This document shows positions 35,001-44,794 of a stretch of DNA of 64,000 bases, one piece after another. Source of the DNA: Cornus controversa (taxonomy: Eukaryota; Streptophyta; Magnoliopsida; Cornales; Cornaceae); NCBI GenBank assembly GCA_026545225.1, contig CM048852.1, forward strand, positions 10,913,501 to 10,977,500, written 5' to 3'. How positions within the stretch are numbered: the first letter of the stretch is position 1; every line of letters begins with the position of its first letter. The notes beneath the pieces are model-generated. The model saw only the letters and a list, made by a program, of their open reading frames with translations. It was not told where the DNA came from and made no database searches. A program made the translations under genes and the position numbers.

Positions 35001-38000
35001 GTTCTCCAACAGTGGTGAGAGTCTGTAAAGTAATTTGGTAGAGTTGGAATGAGTTTTCAAAACATATTTGGTTCAAGCTGAGGAGTGGGAGGCTTGTTCA
35101 GTTTTGGGTAGATACTTGGTGTGGAGATAGACCTTGCATCCACTTTCTTGTTAGGATAGCTGCGGACAAGCATATTTTGGCTGACTATTATCGTCTTGAT
35201 AACTGGAGGACGACATGGGATGTGTAGTTCAAGCGATATCTTCAAGATTGGAATATGGAGGATGTTGAAGGATTTATATATTAAAGTTACACCTTCTCTA
35301 ATAGCTTAAGCTTTTAGAGTAGATGGTAGTTGATATGGTATTAGAGTCAAAGGTCTCGAGTTCAAACACATGTTGAACCAAAAGAAGGCCACACGTGAGG
35401 GGGCATGTTGAAGGATTTATATATTAAAGTCACACCCTCTCTAATAGCTTAAGCTTTTAGAGTAGATGGTAGTTAAAAGAGGATATTTCAGAGTTTTTGG
35501 CCTTTTTGTACCATTAGAAAGTGGAGGGTGAAGGCTTTTGGAGTGGATTTGGGTGGGATCCTGCCATGGGACTTTGAGGTGCGATCATTTTACTAGAGTC
35601 TTCTGGATGCTTGGGGGTCTTCTTTCCCTTTGAAGGTAGTTTGGCGAACAAAAGTCCCTCTCAAGGTGTGTTTGCTTTGGGTAGGATCTTGACCACGATG
35701 ATTTGAGGAAAAGACAGATTGTAGTGAATTGGTGATGTATGTGCAAAAAGGATAAGGAGTTATTGAATCGTCTTCTTTTGCATTGTCCAATGATTCGGGA
35801 TGCTTGGGCCATGTTTTTTGCTATTTTTGGTGTTCATTTGGTTTTGCCGAATTCCATGATGGGTAATGCTCGAGGCTTGGAGAGGTTGTATAGTGGGTAG
35901 TCAAGTCCGAGATGCTTGGAGACAACCCCCATTTGCTTGTGGTGGGGTTTGTGGCGAGAGAGGAATATGAGGTCCTTTCCTTTGAGGCTTTGATGGAGAG
36001 GAGATTCCTATTTGGGTGATCAAACACTACCATGAGTTTCTACTTTTTTGGGTTAATGGGTGGTGCTGTAAATCGTTGGAGAACTTTGTGATTTTTTTGG
36101 TAGTTTGAGAGTATAGGGGCCTTTTTTTGGCCTCTTGTGCCGTTGTTCTTTGGGCGCTTCCCTTTTGAGCGCTTCTTAAATGAAATTTTACTTATAAAAA
36201 AGAAAAAAAAATCTAGGTTTCATTATTTCTTTTACATGATTGAAGTACGTGGGTCCAATAACACTTGGTCATTGATGTCCTGGGTTTTGGGCAGTTTGAA
36301 AAATCCTTATTTATTTTATTTTATTTTTTATCCTTGACATTGTTTAATTTAACAACTTAAAATGGACTTAAAGTGCACACTACATGGAACTTAAGGGAGG
36401 AAAGTGCACGAAACATGGAGCGAAGGCGTGAGTGCATTTATAAGAGCTTGCCTTATGCAGAAAGAATACACGTGTGTATATATATTAATAGATATATATA
36501 CCTACAATTCGACTCACCAAAGTTTTTTTTTCCAGTTATTTGTGGTCGGGATTATTTATACATCTGTATCGTATAAATATAAATGCTTGTGTGAGAATGC
36601 AGATTCTTCATAACATGAGACCTGACTATCCTAATTTCAATAAAAATATGTTGAACATGTATGAAATTTTTTAGTCCTCTTCCTTGAATGAGATAAATAA
36701 AAAGAGAAGTACCAAGTGTCAAGACTAACCAAAGAGCTACTGTGGCCTAGTGGTTGTTGGTCATTAATTAATCGACTAATATTTTGTTGATCATTGATTT
36801 CAAGTTTTCTCTAACGACTCCCCCTCACAAGGGAATGTTCAGGTTGCTTTTTAGTCCAAGCTTGGTAATTGGAAATGGGAGCGTGGAGTGCCTTTGGGGC
36901 AGATGAGGTCACTTAGTAATGGGCTATCTTTTGGCCTATTTTGAAGTTTCATCTGTGCAAAACATTTTCAAAATCATTAGGTTTTTACCCTTCAGAATGT
37001 ACAACATAAGATGTATGTATATCTAAAATATTTTTGTAGTTGTGTTCTACAACATTATTCGTTAATTATGCCACAGAATTCATATTTCAACCGCCACATC
37101 TGTCACTAAAACTCTTATTAAATTTCACAATTACCAATACATTTTTACTATTTAGTTAACAGCAGCTGTTTCTCTCGTTGGGCAATGTTTGCCCTAGAGC
37201 AGAGTAGAATGAAGAAAAACCGAATAAATTTGGTTATAAACTGCTTGTTTCATTCTATGGGTCAGAAATTTCTGTTATCCATTGTCATTGATGATTACGT
37301 CATGGTTTGTCAGGACAAGGGAGGTTCTGTTCCTTTGAAATTATTAAATTTTGTAGTGCAAAATCAAAGCTCAATAAGCCGTTAGGTTAAAGGAAAAAAT
37401 TAGCAAATTTGTTTTAACTCCGATATAATTGTATCCTTGGATTTTTAGACATTAAAATAGTTGCATGACTTTCCTAATTCGAACTTATTTTGCCCTTATA
37501 CTCTCGAAGTGATTTGCTGCGACAATGGTTTTATATAGACATGCTTGTGTAGGTTTCGCTGAAGTTCTAGGAATCTCAATAATAGTTTGTATATTATTGG
37601 TAGACATCTTTGAAGCTTTTCTCAATCTACATAGCCATTGGAATTAAACTCAATCATCCTATGCATATTTGTCTGTCTCTTATAGGACATATTGCTTTGA
37701 AGCTGATCAAAGATGGTCTGGTAGAATATGAATAACTATAATTTGAGTTAATATCATAGTTCGAAATTACAGTCGCAGTGTAATGGAATCGTTTATCACA
37801 GTTGTGAATTTTTTGTGACCTCACACGTAGTACCCAAAGTGCACCAATATGCGACTTTTTACAATATAATTCGATAAAGGTTGATTTTTAGTGATTTTTA
37901 TGATATTTAACACAATTAATAACATATTCATTAATTCTGAGTCGATGTCGTTATTAAAAAAGACTTTACTAATTATACTTTTTACAAAATTAATGAATAA

Positions 38001-39965
38001 AAATAAACTCAATTATGAAATAAATGAAAACTCATTCCATAAATAGCATGTGAGAATTAGAAAACAGAAAATAAAAATGGATATTGTTATCTACTTAATT
38101 GATTTCCATATATGGTGTTTATTAAGAATTTGGTAACTTCAAGGCCTCAAGATTGCCAGCATGACGCTTTTCTAACCACATTTGAAAATTTTTTTTCCAT
38201 GGAACCTTGTCATAGGTGTGTTTTTCATCATGTTAGTGTTCTTGTGAGAACTTAAAGAATTAGGTAGCACCTTTTCATGACAAAACAAGGGAAGACTATG
38301 ACCAATTGGCAACAGCTCAAATATCTCTCATTCAATCAGTTAAAATTACCTAAATGAATACTTCAGCATTTACCTTTGTTTACATCCTTTATGTCATAGC
38401 TGAACATAGAGGAATTAAGAGGATAATACCATGCTATCCTCGTATCACAAATTGTGAGTTTGTTAGTTTCGAAGGAAGTCCCTCATCCAAGAAGCTTAAG
38501 CATTTTTGCTTCTAATTCACTGGATTTAATCATACTAAGACTCTTCTTGTCTTCTTTTATACTTGTTTGACGATTGTTAAACGTTCCCATATTGAGCAAG
38601 TGTAAAAAGCAGTGCATGGAGGCCTAGAGAATAAGACTTACATGTCCCATATCAAAAATGTGAAAAGAAGTTTGCAAGGATGGAGCTATAAAAGCAACAC
38701 ATGGGAGACTAGGAAAAAATATTTGGGCGAGTTGGGCCGAACCAGCCTGTTTTTTAAAGGAGTCGCCTGGTTCTACGAGAGAACCAGATTGTTATGCTTT
38801 GAATTTAATTCACAGCAGAACCGGCCGGCTATGTGAGAGAGCCAGCTGGCACTTGGCTGTAACGTCCGGTTCTCTTGAGGATCAGCCGTTTCTTATGTGA
38901 TTTCTGGACTCACCGATATATTTGTGAGTCTTGAAAACGAGTGAACCGGCCGGTTCGCAAAACCATGGTTAATATATTGAATGAAGAGCCAGTGTATCAT
39001 TCGTTGGCTCACTGTGTGGTTGTGAAATAGCATGTTATTGGACTCTTAAGATATTTTGCATGTGAATGGGTAGATATAGTATCCGTTACATTGGATTTTT
39101 CATAATAATCGAAGGCAATTTGGAAATTTCTTTCAATTCTATGCTGCTTTACCATAATGTGGGTATCAAGATACTATTGGGATCACATGACTAACTCCGT
39201 TTGAAAATAAAGTAAAAACCTATGGACTTCTATGTCAAGCCTTTATTTATTTTTTGTCGAGTTCTAAAAGGAAATACTTTTGCATAGAACAATTTTCTTA
39301 CATCGGGATATGAATAGCCTTCTTTCACCATTCCACTTTACAGTAGAGTAGGTGTGTAGCTTAACATGACTAGCTCTATCTTTAGGCAGCATTCATTCAG
39401 CCGCATCTTTAGAGGGTGATGAATATTGAATACCTAAAATATCTTGTCAAGTTGGTTTGGTTTCCACTCGTTGACCTGGACCATAAAAATAATCACTGCA
39501 TTAGAATTTCTCATGCCAAGAAGTAATCGTTTTGGAGTTATCAAAGTGATTATCTATTATAGTCTTGTTTTTCTTTTGTATTGACAAGAAAATTGTTATT
39601 AGCATTCCCGAAACAAATATAAAACGTAGTTCTAATCAACTGTTTAAATTAGTATCAATGTTAGTTGATGGAATGTCATTTTTTTTGTATGATTGACAAA
39701 TCATGTTGGTAGACTTCATTATTTTACAATTCTGAACACGCTTATATTTGTCTTTAGTCGCATTGTTCCTTAATTTTTCCTTCTGTTGAGCCCATCTCCT
39801 TATTTATTGTCTACTTGTTGCTCCTATTTTTCACAGATGATAGAGGCATGTGACGCACGTATTGGAGAAAGTGTTGAAGAGTTGGTAGAGATGGTTGTTC
39901 AAGTTTTGCCCTCTCCCCCAACCCAAATGGAATCTGATGAGGGAATTGGTGATTGCGAACATTAA
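26018..39965 (+). CDS. RPC9: DNA-directed RNA polymerase III subunit RPC9 (CRCP homologue), four coding exons
   Basis: Coding exons are 26018-26025, 26183-26297, 32882-33034 and 39837-39965 (stop TAA 39963-39965). All introns are GT-AG and the phases join without error to 134 residues. The product begins [20 protein letters not shown]. Exon 3 gives [18 protein letters not shown] and [13 protein letters not shown]; exon 4 gives [19 protein letters not shown] and ends GIGDCEH. Order and length fit RPC9/CRCP, which pairs with RPC8 (RPC25) to form the Pol III stalk used in initiation on tRNA and 5S genes in the nucleus. The first coding exon holds only ATGAAGAT before the donor gtatgt. Introns 2 (6584 bp) and 3 (6802 bp) are packed with transposons, but every splice site and codon looks intact. 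Confidence 0.9.
26400..27384. repeat. Diverged dispersed repeat R1 in RPC9 intron 2
   Basis: It aligns with 31490-32810 over several blocks, such as gccacacagccacaaaaagc, ttgatttatctcc and aactgttggttttagag. Probably it is the relic of an LTR retrotransposon. It is cut at 27385 by the poly(T) end of an antisense LINE. Confidence 0.5.
27385..29340 (-). pseudogene. Antisense L1-type LINE relic (LINE-C) in RPC9 intron 2
   Basis: On the minus strand this aligns with the 3' part of LINE-B (33505-36206). The poly(T) side is at 27386-27393. The zf-RVT-like segment occurs twice, around 28200-28400 and 28800-29000, as if an internal piece of about 590 bp had been duplicated. A copia solo LTR (27597-28062) interrupts it. 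No ORF survives. Confidence 0.6.
27597..28062 (+). mobile_element. Copia-type solo LTR inside LINE-C
   Basis: It starts tgttatattgtggcccg and ends aatcaca. A TATA box cgatatataaaggc lies at about 27749-27762. The aaccacgtaaatttttgtgt and ctcaacacctctcc stretches are typical of plant copia LTRs. Flanking LINE sequence continues on both sides and no internal region is present. A 5-bp target duplication is not evident. Confidence 0.6.
29857..30068. mobile_element. Tourist/Harbinger-type MITE, 212 bp
   Basis: The ends gaccctgtttgg and ccaaacagggcc form inverted repeats, flanked by TAA on both sides (29854-29856 and 30069-30071), the TWA duplication of PIF/Harbinger elements. It lies in RPC9 intron 2 and has no coding capacity. 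Confidence 0.8.
30365..30510 (-). mobile_element. tRNA-derived SINE, antisense in RPC9 intron 2
   Basis: On the minus strand an A-box tagcctagtgg (30487-30497) precedes a B-box gtgttcgaattcc (30442-30454), after a start like caaggggctagcc. The 3' part is gcaccctcaagaattttcag. Spacing and order match tRNA-derived plant SINEs. Confidence 0.65.
30696..31024 (+). repeat. 165-bp tandem duplication in RPC9 intron 2
   Basis: Copies 30696-30860 and 30861-31024 are nearly identical (cattattttgagcaacttgc to ggccattttttgagttt). A diverged third version is recognisable at about 26405-26530. The duplication is therefore recent and inside an old repeat. Confidence 0.85.
31140..31490 (+). other. LTR-like promoter segment
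   Basis: A 27-bp stretch beginning agggttattttagtattttc is repeated twice (about 31196-31250). A TATA box tatataaaggc follows near 31281, then a pyrimidine-rich leader. It leads into repeat R2 and may be the LTR of that relic. Confidence 0.35.
31490..32810. repeat. Diverged dispersed repeat R2 in RPC9 intron 2
   Basis: Paralogue of R1 (26400-27384), longer because R1 is truncated by LINE-C. No protein domain was recognised in either strand. It ends about 70 bp before the exon 3 acceptor. Confidence 0.5.
33505..36206 (+). pseudogene. L1-type LINE ORF2 relic (LINE-B) in RPC9 intron 3
   Basis: Pieces in order: an RT N-terminal segment [20 protein letters not shown] with [16 protein letters not shown] (33516-33701); the RT palm region VNGSPS-like [20 protein letters not shown] (about 34140-34200) with [15 protein letters not shown] before a frameshift at the expected FADD catalytic box (about 34330-34360); a zf-RVT region (about 35620-35820); and the tail aaattttacttataaaaaag (36181-36206). 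Stops and frameshifts are frequent. A TRIM sits at 35263-35478. Confidence 0.8.
35263..35478 (+). mobile_element. Complete TRIM element, 216 bp, inside LINE-B
   Basis: Terminal direct repeats of about 70 bp (tgttgaaggatttatatatt ... agatggtagtt) flank a short core. The core has a tRNA-Met-type primer site tggtattagag (35337-35347) and a purine tract gtgagggggca before the second repeat (about 35405). GAGGA at 35258-35262 and 35479-35483 is a perfect target duplication. Confidence 0.85.
36207..39836. other. Remainder of RPC9 intron 3
   Basis: No gene recognised. 36735-36835 has SINE-like phrases (tggcctagtggttg; gatttcaagttttc) that are too weak to call. 38640-38970 has direct and inverted gaaccggccgg/aaccagc motifs and the promoter-like pair listed separately. 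Confidence 0.4.
38644..38694 (+). promoter_or_regulatory. snRNA-like USE/TATA pair without a recognisable snRNA
   Basis: GTCCCATATCA (38644-38654) matches the USE consensus RTCCCACATCG at 9 of 11 positions. The TATA box tataaaag follows at 38687, a gap of 32 bp, near the 33-34 bp of Pol II-type plant snRNA genes. The downstream DNA matches no U-snRNA I can recall, so it is more likely a retroelement LTR promoter. Confidence 0.3.
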
Positions 39966-41085
39966 AATCCAGATGAGCAACAACCAGAGGCAAGTTAGTG
40001 CCAAATTCTTTATTGATAAAAAAAGAAAGTAACAAAAACTAGTAGTTTATTTGAAAGTTCTACTAAAATTGATTGACAAAGTGGTGCTTTAGTAGTAGTG
40101 GTGCCTTTGCTATGCTTGCTTTATTCTCGTATTATTGCTTATACTAGTGAACAATATTGCTCTGCAAACATAGTTCCTAGGATTGGATGACACCAACATT
40201 TCACACGAATTCTTATTGAACAATAAATTAATGTATTTCGATATTAATAAAGAAAAATAAAAGATGTCAGAATCTCGGTAGGAAATGGCTAGGAAATTTA
40301 TCCTGAATTCCTGGGATCACATTTTACTTGCAGAATGGAATTTTGTGTCATGCATAACACATTGTTGATGCGGCATATATGTGGTGACGAATATGCACAG
40401 GCATGGTAATAGGGCAGAAATATTTTTTCTGTAATGGGTCAAATTCTGCACATTAAATGCTAGATAAGGCACATACAAGACGAGATTTGTTAGAGTAGAC
40501 TTGTATATTTACAAAATTTTAGGTAAAACGAAATGAGGACTGGCACAAATAGTTTTTCTTCCAAGGTAAATTTTAGTAGTAATGTTGGTCTCGAGTGTTT
40601 AATTTAGATTGTAGGAATAAAAAAGATGTGGTATGAAATGGTACGGCCATTTATCGGTCCAAATCAGTTTGATACGCATTTTATTTTTCACATGACATTG
40701 TACACGAATTTGTATTGTAGCTATACTGGGTAAAAACTCAAATGGGATGTGAACATAGAACTCAACTTACTGCAGTAAATGGTATAATAGTTTTTCCCTA
40801 TTATCGAATTTCAAACTCATACTTTGTTTCTCTTACTCTCCAAGTTAATCACCACTGTACTTTTTTTTGGCGGAGTAGGCAATTACTGAGCTGTGGTCTT
40901 TATCTATTGTCACTTCAGATATCTCGATCATCATTCACAGTGGTTGTTTCTAATCCTCCAGCTGATAGCTCGCATTAGCAGCAAGTCCAAAAGCCTGCAC
41001 TTCCGCCCTTCTCTATTTTGAGGGAGGGATTCCAGGCTTCCTTGTCTCGCTCTCTCAACCCTCCCTCAAGCTTCGGCGGCGCATG

Positions 41086-41118
<33 letters not shown>

Positions 41119-41744
41119 CATGCACAACTTGGATGCAATGTGGTGCATATGATTTCTAGAGATGTCAGCCAACTGATTTCTCCCAAGATCTTCAGACTTC
41201 ATGTTCCCAAGTTGCGGAGAAAAATTTGAATTCTCTTTCTGGATTCGGTCATGGCTATTCCAGTAGAAGTAAGATGGCTCTTTGGTTGACCAAGTAACTA
41301 ATCCAGCAACTTATCAAACGCATGAAACCAACGTTGAAGATGACTTGATCGTGTAAAGGGTGTTATGATTGAAAGTGAAAATATCAATGCGTGAATGAAC
41401 TTGTGACCAACTAGGCAACTTGTTATCCATACCATAAAATAAGGAAATTATAACTAATAAATTTAAAGAAATCCACATTCCAACAATTATGAGAGATTGT
41501 TTGTATATATATTATGGTATATTTTAATTGATCTTGTATAGCCGGACTATATTGTTACATCAAGATTCTATAAAATTCACAATGCACGGTACATCCAAAC
41601 ATTAGCTAAAAGAACAAGATCTTCGCTGCACTTGTTCCAGCAGTTTCTTACTCGTGCAAGGGGCAAGTGATACCCACCGTTGAGTGCACCGGATGGAGAG
41701 GATACTTGTAATGGGTTGGGTGCTTGTCCTCTGTCTAAAAGGCT
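39966..41744. other. RPC9 3' flank, no further gene recognised
   Basis: The RPC9 3' UTR should lie at the start. A (CA)n/(TA)n run is at 41089-41119. A 78-codon open frame at 40742-40978 has no recognisable similarity and is not called. Confidence 0.4.
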
Positions 41745-42120
41745 ACACTATTAGTGTAGTGTTGCATACTTTTCTATTTATATCCAATCACTTAAACACT
41801 ATTAGGTAGTGCTGCATAATTCATTTATATCCAATCACTTTTCCATTTGAATCCAATATGGGACAAAACTCTCTAACATTCTTTTTCACCTGAATTCGCA
41901 ACACTTTCGTTGCGGTCGGATCACTTTGCCTAACTACAGGACCTAGTAATGATTCGGACTCGGACTCCATCCGGGTGGGAGCTAGCATAGCATCGGATTA
42001 AGGATTGGGTCTGGCTCTGATACTAACTGTAATAGGTAGTGTTACATACCCACCCATTTATACTCAATCACTTTTTCATTCGGATTCAATGTGGGACAAG
42101 ACTCTAATAATACTCTTCTT
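41745..42120 (-). mobile_element. TRIM-like element of a second family, minus strand
   Basis: On the minus strand one LTR copy (about 42120-42031) ends in attaca and is followed by gttagtatcagagccaga, a tRNA-Met-type primer site (about 42007-42030). A second LTR copy lies at about 41880-41805, and a third partial one near 41750-41800. The core (41890-42030) encodes nothing. Confidence 0.6.
42055..42097 (-). promoter_or_regulatory. snRNA-type USE/TATA pair in the minus-strand TRIM LTR
   Basis: On the minus strand GTCCCACATTG (42097-42087) is followed after exactly 24 bp by tataaatg (42062-42055). The partner LTR has GTCCCATATTG (41864-41854) and tataaatg (41829-41822), again 24 bp apart. This spacing equals that of plant Pol III snRNA promoters. 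Confidence 0.5.
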
Positions 42121-42599
42121 CTGTGCACAAATCACTCTTCAGAAACATCTCAATTAACTTTCATCAGTCTTGATTGGCAACCTTTAATCTAAAAATGAAC
42201 TTGGATCCTTTCATGGATTGCATTGAAAAGTTCAGTGCACATGACTGAAAAAGTGAAGATCACTCTTTAGATAGAGTAGAGTGAATTACACTGATCTCTA
42301 TATTTCTTTTCTTAGTTGGATGGGAGACACTTTTTTTACCACATCTGACCTCGAACCCTTTTTTTTCTTTTAAGGGTAAATATCACTGTTACTCCCTGAG
42401 GTTTGATATATTGATATGTGACTATAATTTTGTAAATTTTCGTCACCAACACTACTGTTAGCTTTTTTTAATTTTTTAATATGTGAAATGTTTTGATTGC
42501 CTCTGATTATTTAAATGTATTTTAATATAAAAATATCATAATAGAAAAATAACTACAATACCCTTCATGATAATATGAATTGACAACTAGTTATTTTAT

Positions 42600-42960
42600 T
42601 TTATTTTAATATTATTATTTATGAAAATAAATAATTATATATATTAGGTTGTATATATTATAGTATATATATATATATAGATGAATAGAGAAAAAGAAAG
42701 AGAAATGTAATTATTATTTTTATTTTATGTTAACATTATTATTTATGAAAATAAATAAGTATATATATAGGTTATATATTTGTTATTGTATACTATATAT
42801 GTATATAGAGAAAAAGAAATAGAAATTTAATTATTTTTTTATTTTATATTAACATTATTATTTATGAAAATAAATAATTATATATATATATATATATCTA
42901 TATATATATATTCAAATGAGTATTTTTGTCTATTAGACATGGTTATATATATTTAAGGAA
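42600..42960 (+). repeat. Three AT-rich tandem copies of about 120 bp
   Basis: Copies are phased by attattatttatgaaaataa at about 42610, 42735 and 42854, each followed by (TA)n and agagaaaaagaaa. They lie about 800 bp upstream of the CML gene. Confidence 0.75.
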
Positions 42961-43226
42961 CAACATAATTATTTTACTTTAAAAAAAAAAAATTACTTTG
43001 ACATGGTGTACAAGAGGTCAAAAAGTTATACCACTGGTCCGTTGTATCTCCACTCTCTTTGTACACTAAAAAGGTTGTTAGATTCGTTAGAAATATCTCG
43101 ACCGTGCGCGTTACCCCCCACAGGCAGGGTGGAGGCCATTACTTGTGGGATGACTTCATTCTCCTCTATGCACCACACAAAAGAGGATGTTGAATTCGCT
43201 AGAAACATCTCAATCTGTTCAATGCC

Positions 43227-43348
43227 TTGACTTGACTTACTGTCAACATTTATTAATTCTATAACCGTTGCTGGCCACCTGTCACCAATTTTGAAGTTTG
43301 CATGGTCCCACTCATACAAATACTTCCATTTGATTTGAGCATTTGACT
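43227..43348. promoter_or_regulatory. W-box cluster upstream of the CML gene
   Basis: TTGACT occurs at 43227-43232 and overlaps a second at 43232-43237. GTCAA (inverted TTGAC) is at 43242-43246 and a further TTGACT at 43343-43348. Clustered TTGAC(C/T) sites are WRKY targets and are common in defence-induced promoters. They lie about 390-510 bp upstream of the TATA box. Confidence 0.4.
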
Positions 43349-43362
43349 GCAGCTGTCCCACT

Positions 43363-43409
<47 letters not shown>

Positions 43410-43732
43410 GTATACTCGTATTAGTTGTATTTTATTTTGAGATTATCTATAAGATTAAAAAAAAGAAGATTTCTTGAAACTGCAAAAAGTGGCTGCCCTG
43501 GCTCTTTTCCTTTTTGCAGCCGCCCGTTGGTTCGAAGCTGCTTCCTGTACGCGGTCTGGTCTGGTCTGCTTACTCTGAATCTTATCACTCCACACACAAA
43601 AACAACTGGCGCCCAATTCTATTGAACCGACAACAACTACGTATATCCTTTCCTATATATATGGATATGGATACATACCGATACACAGACCCAAACTAAC
43701 TTATAAATTCAGCAGCTGAATATATATTGCTC

Positions 43733-43740
43733 TATAAAAC
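43733..43740 (+). promoter_or_regulatory. TATA box of the CML gene
   Basis: ctctataaaacc is the best TATA match upstream of the start codon at 43926. It implies a transcription start near 43765 and a 5' UTR of about 160 nt. Confidence 0.55.
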
Positions 43741-43925
43741 CACGGTCTTCCCATCATATTTATCCAAACCAAATAAAACAACTTCATTCATTCCTATACA
43801 TACAAGTCATCTCTTCTTATCTTGTTTTCTATATATATATACACATATACGTATATTTGTACATATATACTTTCATATACAGTACTTGTGATTCTATCTG
43901 CGGTCAACACGTACATAATAGTTCT

Positions 43926-44540
43926 ATGAACAAATCAGAAGTGGCACTGTCTTCAACTTCATCACCAGCAGTGAGTGGTGGTGACTCCTACCACAGTAGA
44001 AACAAATCCGATTCATCTGCAATCGGAAGATTATATCGTAAGTTATCGCTGCGAAACTCACCGGCACCAGAGAAGCGGTCGCCTTGTTTGAGTCCCAGAA
44101 GAAGTTTTAGTGATCACAATGATGAATGCAGCCCGATGCAAAGGGTGTTCAGGTACTTTGACGAGAACGGTGACGGCAAGATATCACCGGAGGAGTTGCA
44201 GAGCTGCGTGAGGACGGTGGGAGGGGAGCTGTCGGAGGAGGAGGCTGAGATGGCCGTCTGGTCATCGGATTCAGACGGAGACGGGATGTTGGGGTTGGAG
44301 GACTTCAGCAGGTTGATGGAGAATGGAGGAGAGGAAGAGAGGAAGGAGGAGCTGAGAGAGGCCTTCAAGATGTATGAGATGGAAGGGACTGGTTGTATTA
44401 CACCCAAGAGCTTGAAGAGGATGCTGGGTCGACTCGGCAAGTCAACAACTGTTGAGGATTGTAAGGCCATGATTAGCATGTTTGATGTCAATGGCGATGG
44501 TGTACTCAACTTCGAGGAATTCAGCATCATGATGAACTAA
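43926..44540 (+). CDS. CML41: CML41-like calmodulin-like EF-hand protein
   Basis: Single-exon gene of 204 residues starting MNKSEVALSSTSSP. The open frame extends upstream only from a TTG, so the ATG at 43926 is preferred. Residues 1-70 are Ser-rich and basic, with RLYRKLSLRNSP and SPRRSFSD. Then come EF1 with loop DENGDGKISPEE, EF2 DSDGDGMLGLED, a degenerate EF3 EMEGTGCITPKS that lacks the Asp ligands, and EF4 DVNGDGVLNFEE. The basic Ser-rich N-terminus, the missing third site and the GCITPK phrase match CML41-type proteins, Ca2+ sensors linked in Arabidopsis to plasmodesmata and flagellin-triggered callose. Orthology is inferred. Confidence 0.88.
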   Translation: MNKSEVALSSTSSPAVSGGDSYHSRNKSDSSAIGRLYRKLSLRNSPAPEKRSPCLSPRRSFSDHNDECSPMQRVFRYFDENGDGKISPEELQSCVRTVGGELSEEEAEMAVWSSDSDGDGMLGLEDFSRLMENGGEEERKEELREAFKMYEMEGTGCITPKSLKRMLGRLGKSTTVEDCKAMISMFDVNGDGVLNFEEFSIMMN

Positions 44541-44794
44541 CTCATCAATGCCACAAATTTATTTGCACATATATATATATATATATCTATACACACACTC
44601 ATATGTATACATGTACTCGATCTACTTGGATTCTTCTAAATAAGTTGTGTTTCACTTTCACATTCATTTATTTATTTGTCTTGGACATAATTTTTCTTTA
44701 TTTACCAAGGAAATACTAGCTTTTTTTTTGTACGTATTGGATATCTGAAGGTGGTCTTGCAATTTCTTTTATTTATCCCAAACAAAAAAGGGAG

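Noticed and set aside
36735..36840. Possible SINE in RPC9 intron 3
   Set aside because: A-box-like tggcctagtgg is present, but the B-box is poor and the A-B spacing too long.
40742..40978. 78-codon open frame downstream of RPC9
   Set aside because: No similarity recognised. It could be part of the RPC9 3' UTR, but nothing supports translation.
43026..43361. 111-codon minus-strand open frame upstream of the CML gene
   Set aside because: No recognisable domain, not repeated elsewhere, and it overlaps the presumed CML promoter with its W-boxes.
43857..43925. N-terminal extension of the CML protein
   Set aside because: The extra codons begin with TTG, not ATG. Plant initiation at the ATG at 43926 gives the family's expected Ser-rich N-terminus.
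44114..44530. 138-codon minus-strand open frame
   Set aside because: Antisense shadow of the EF-hand gene; Ser/Pro-rich only because the sense strand is Glu/Gly-rich.
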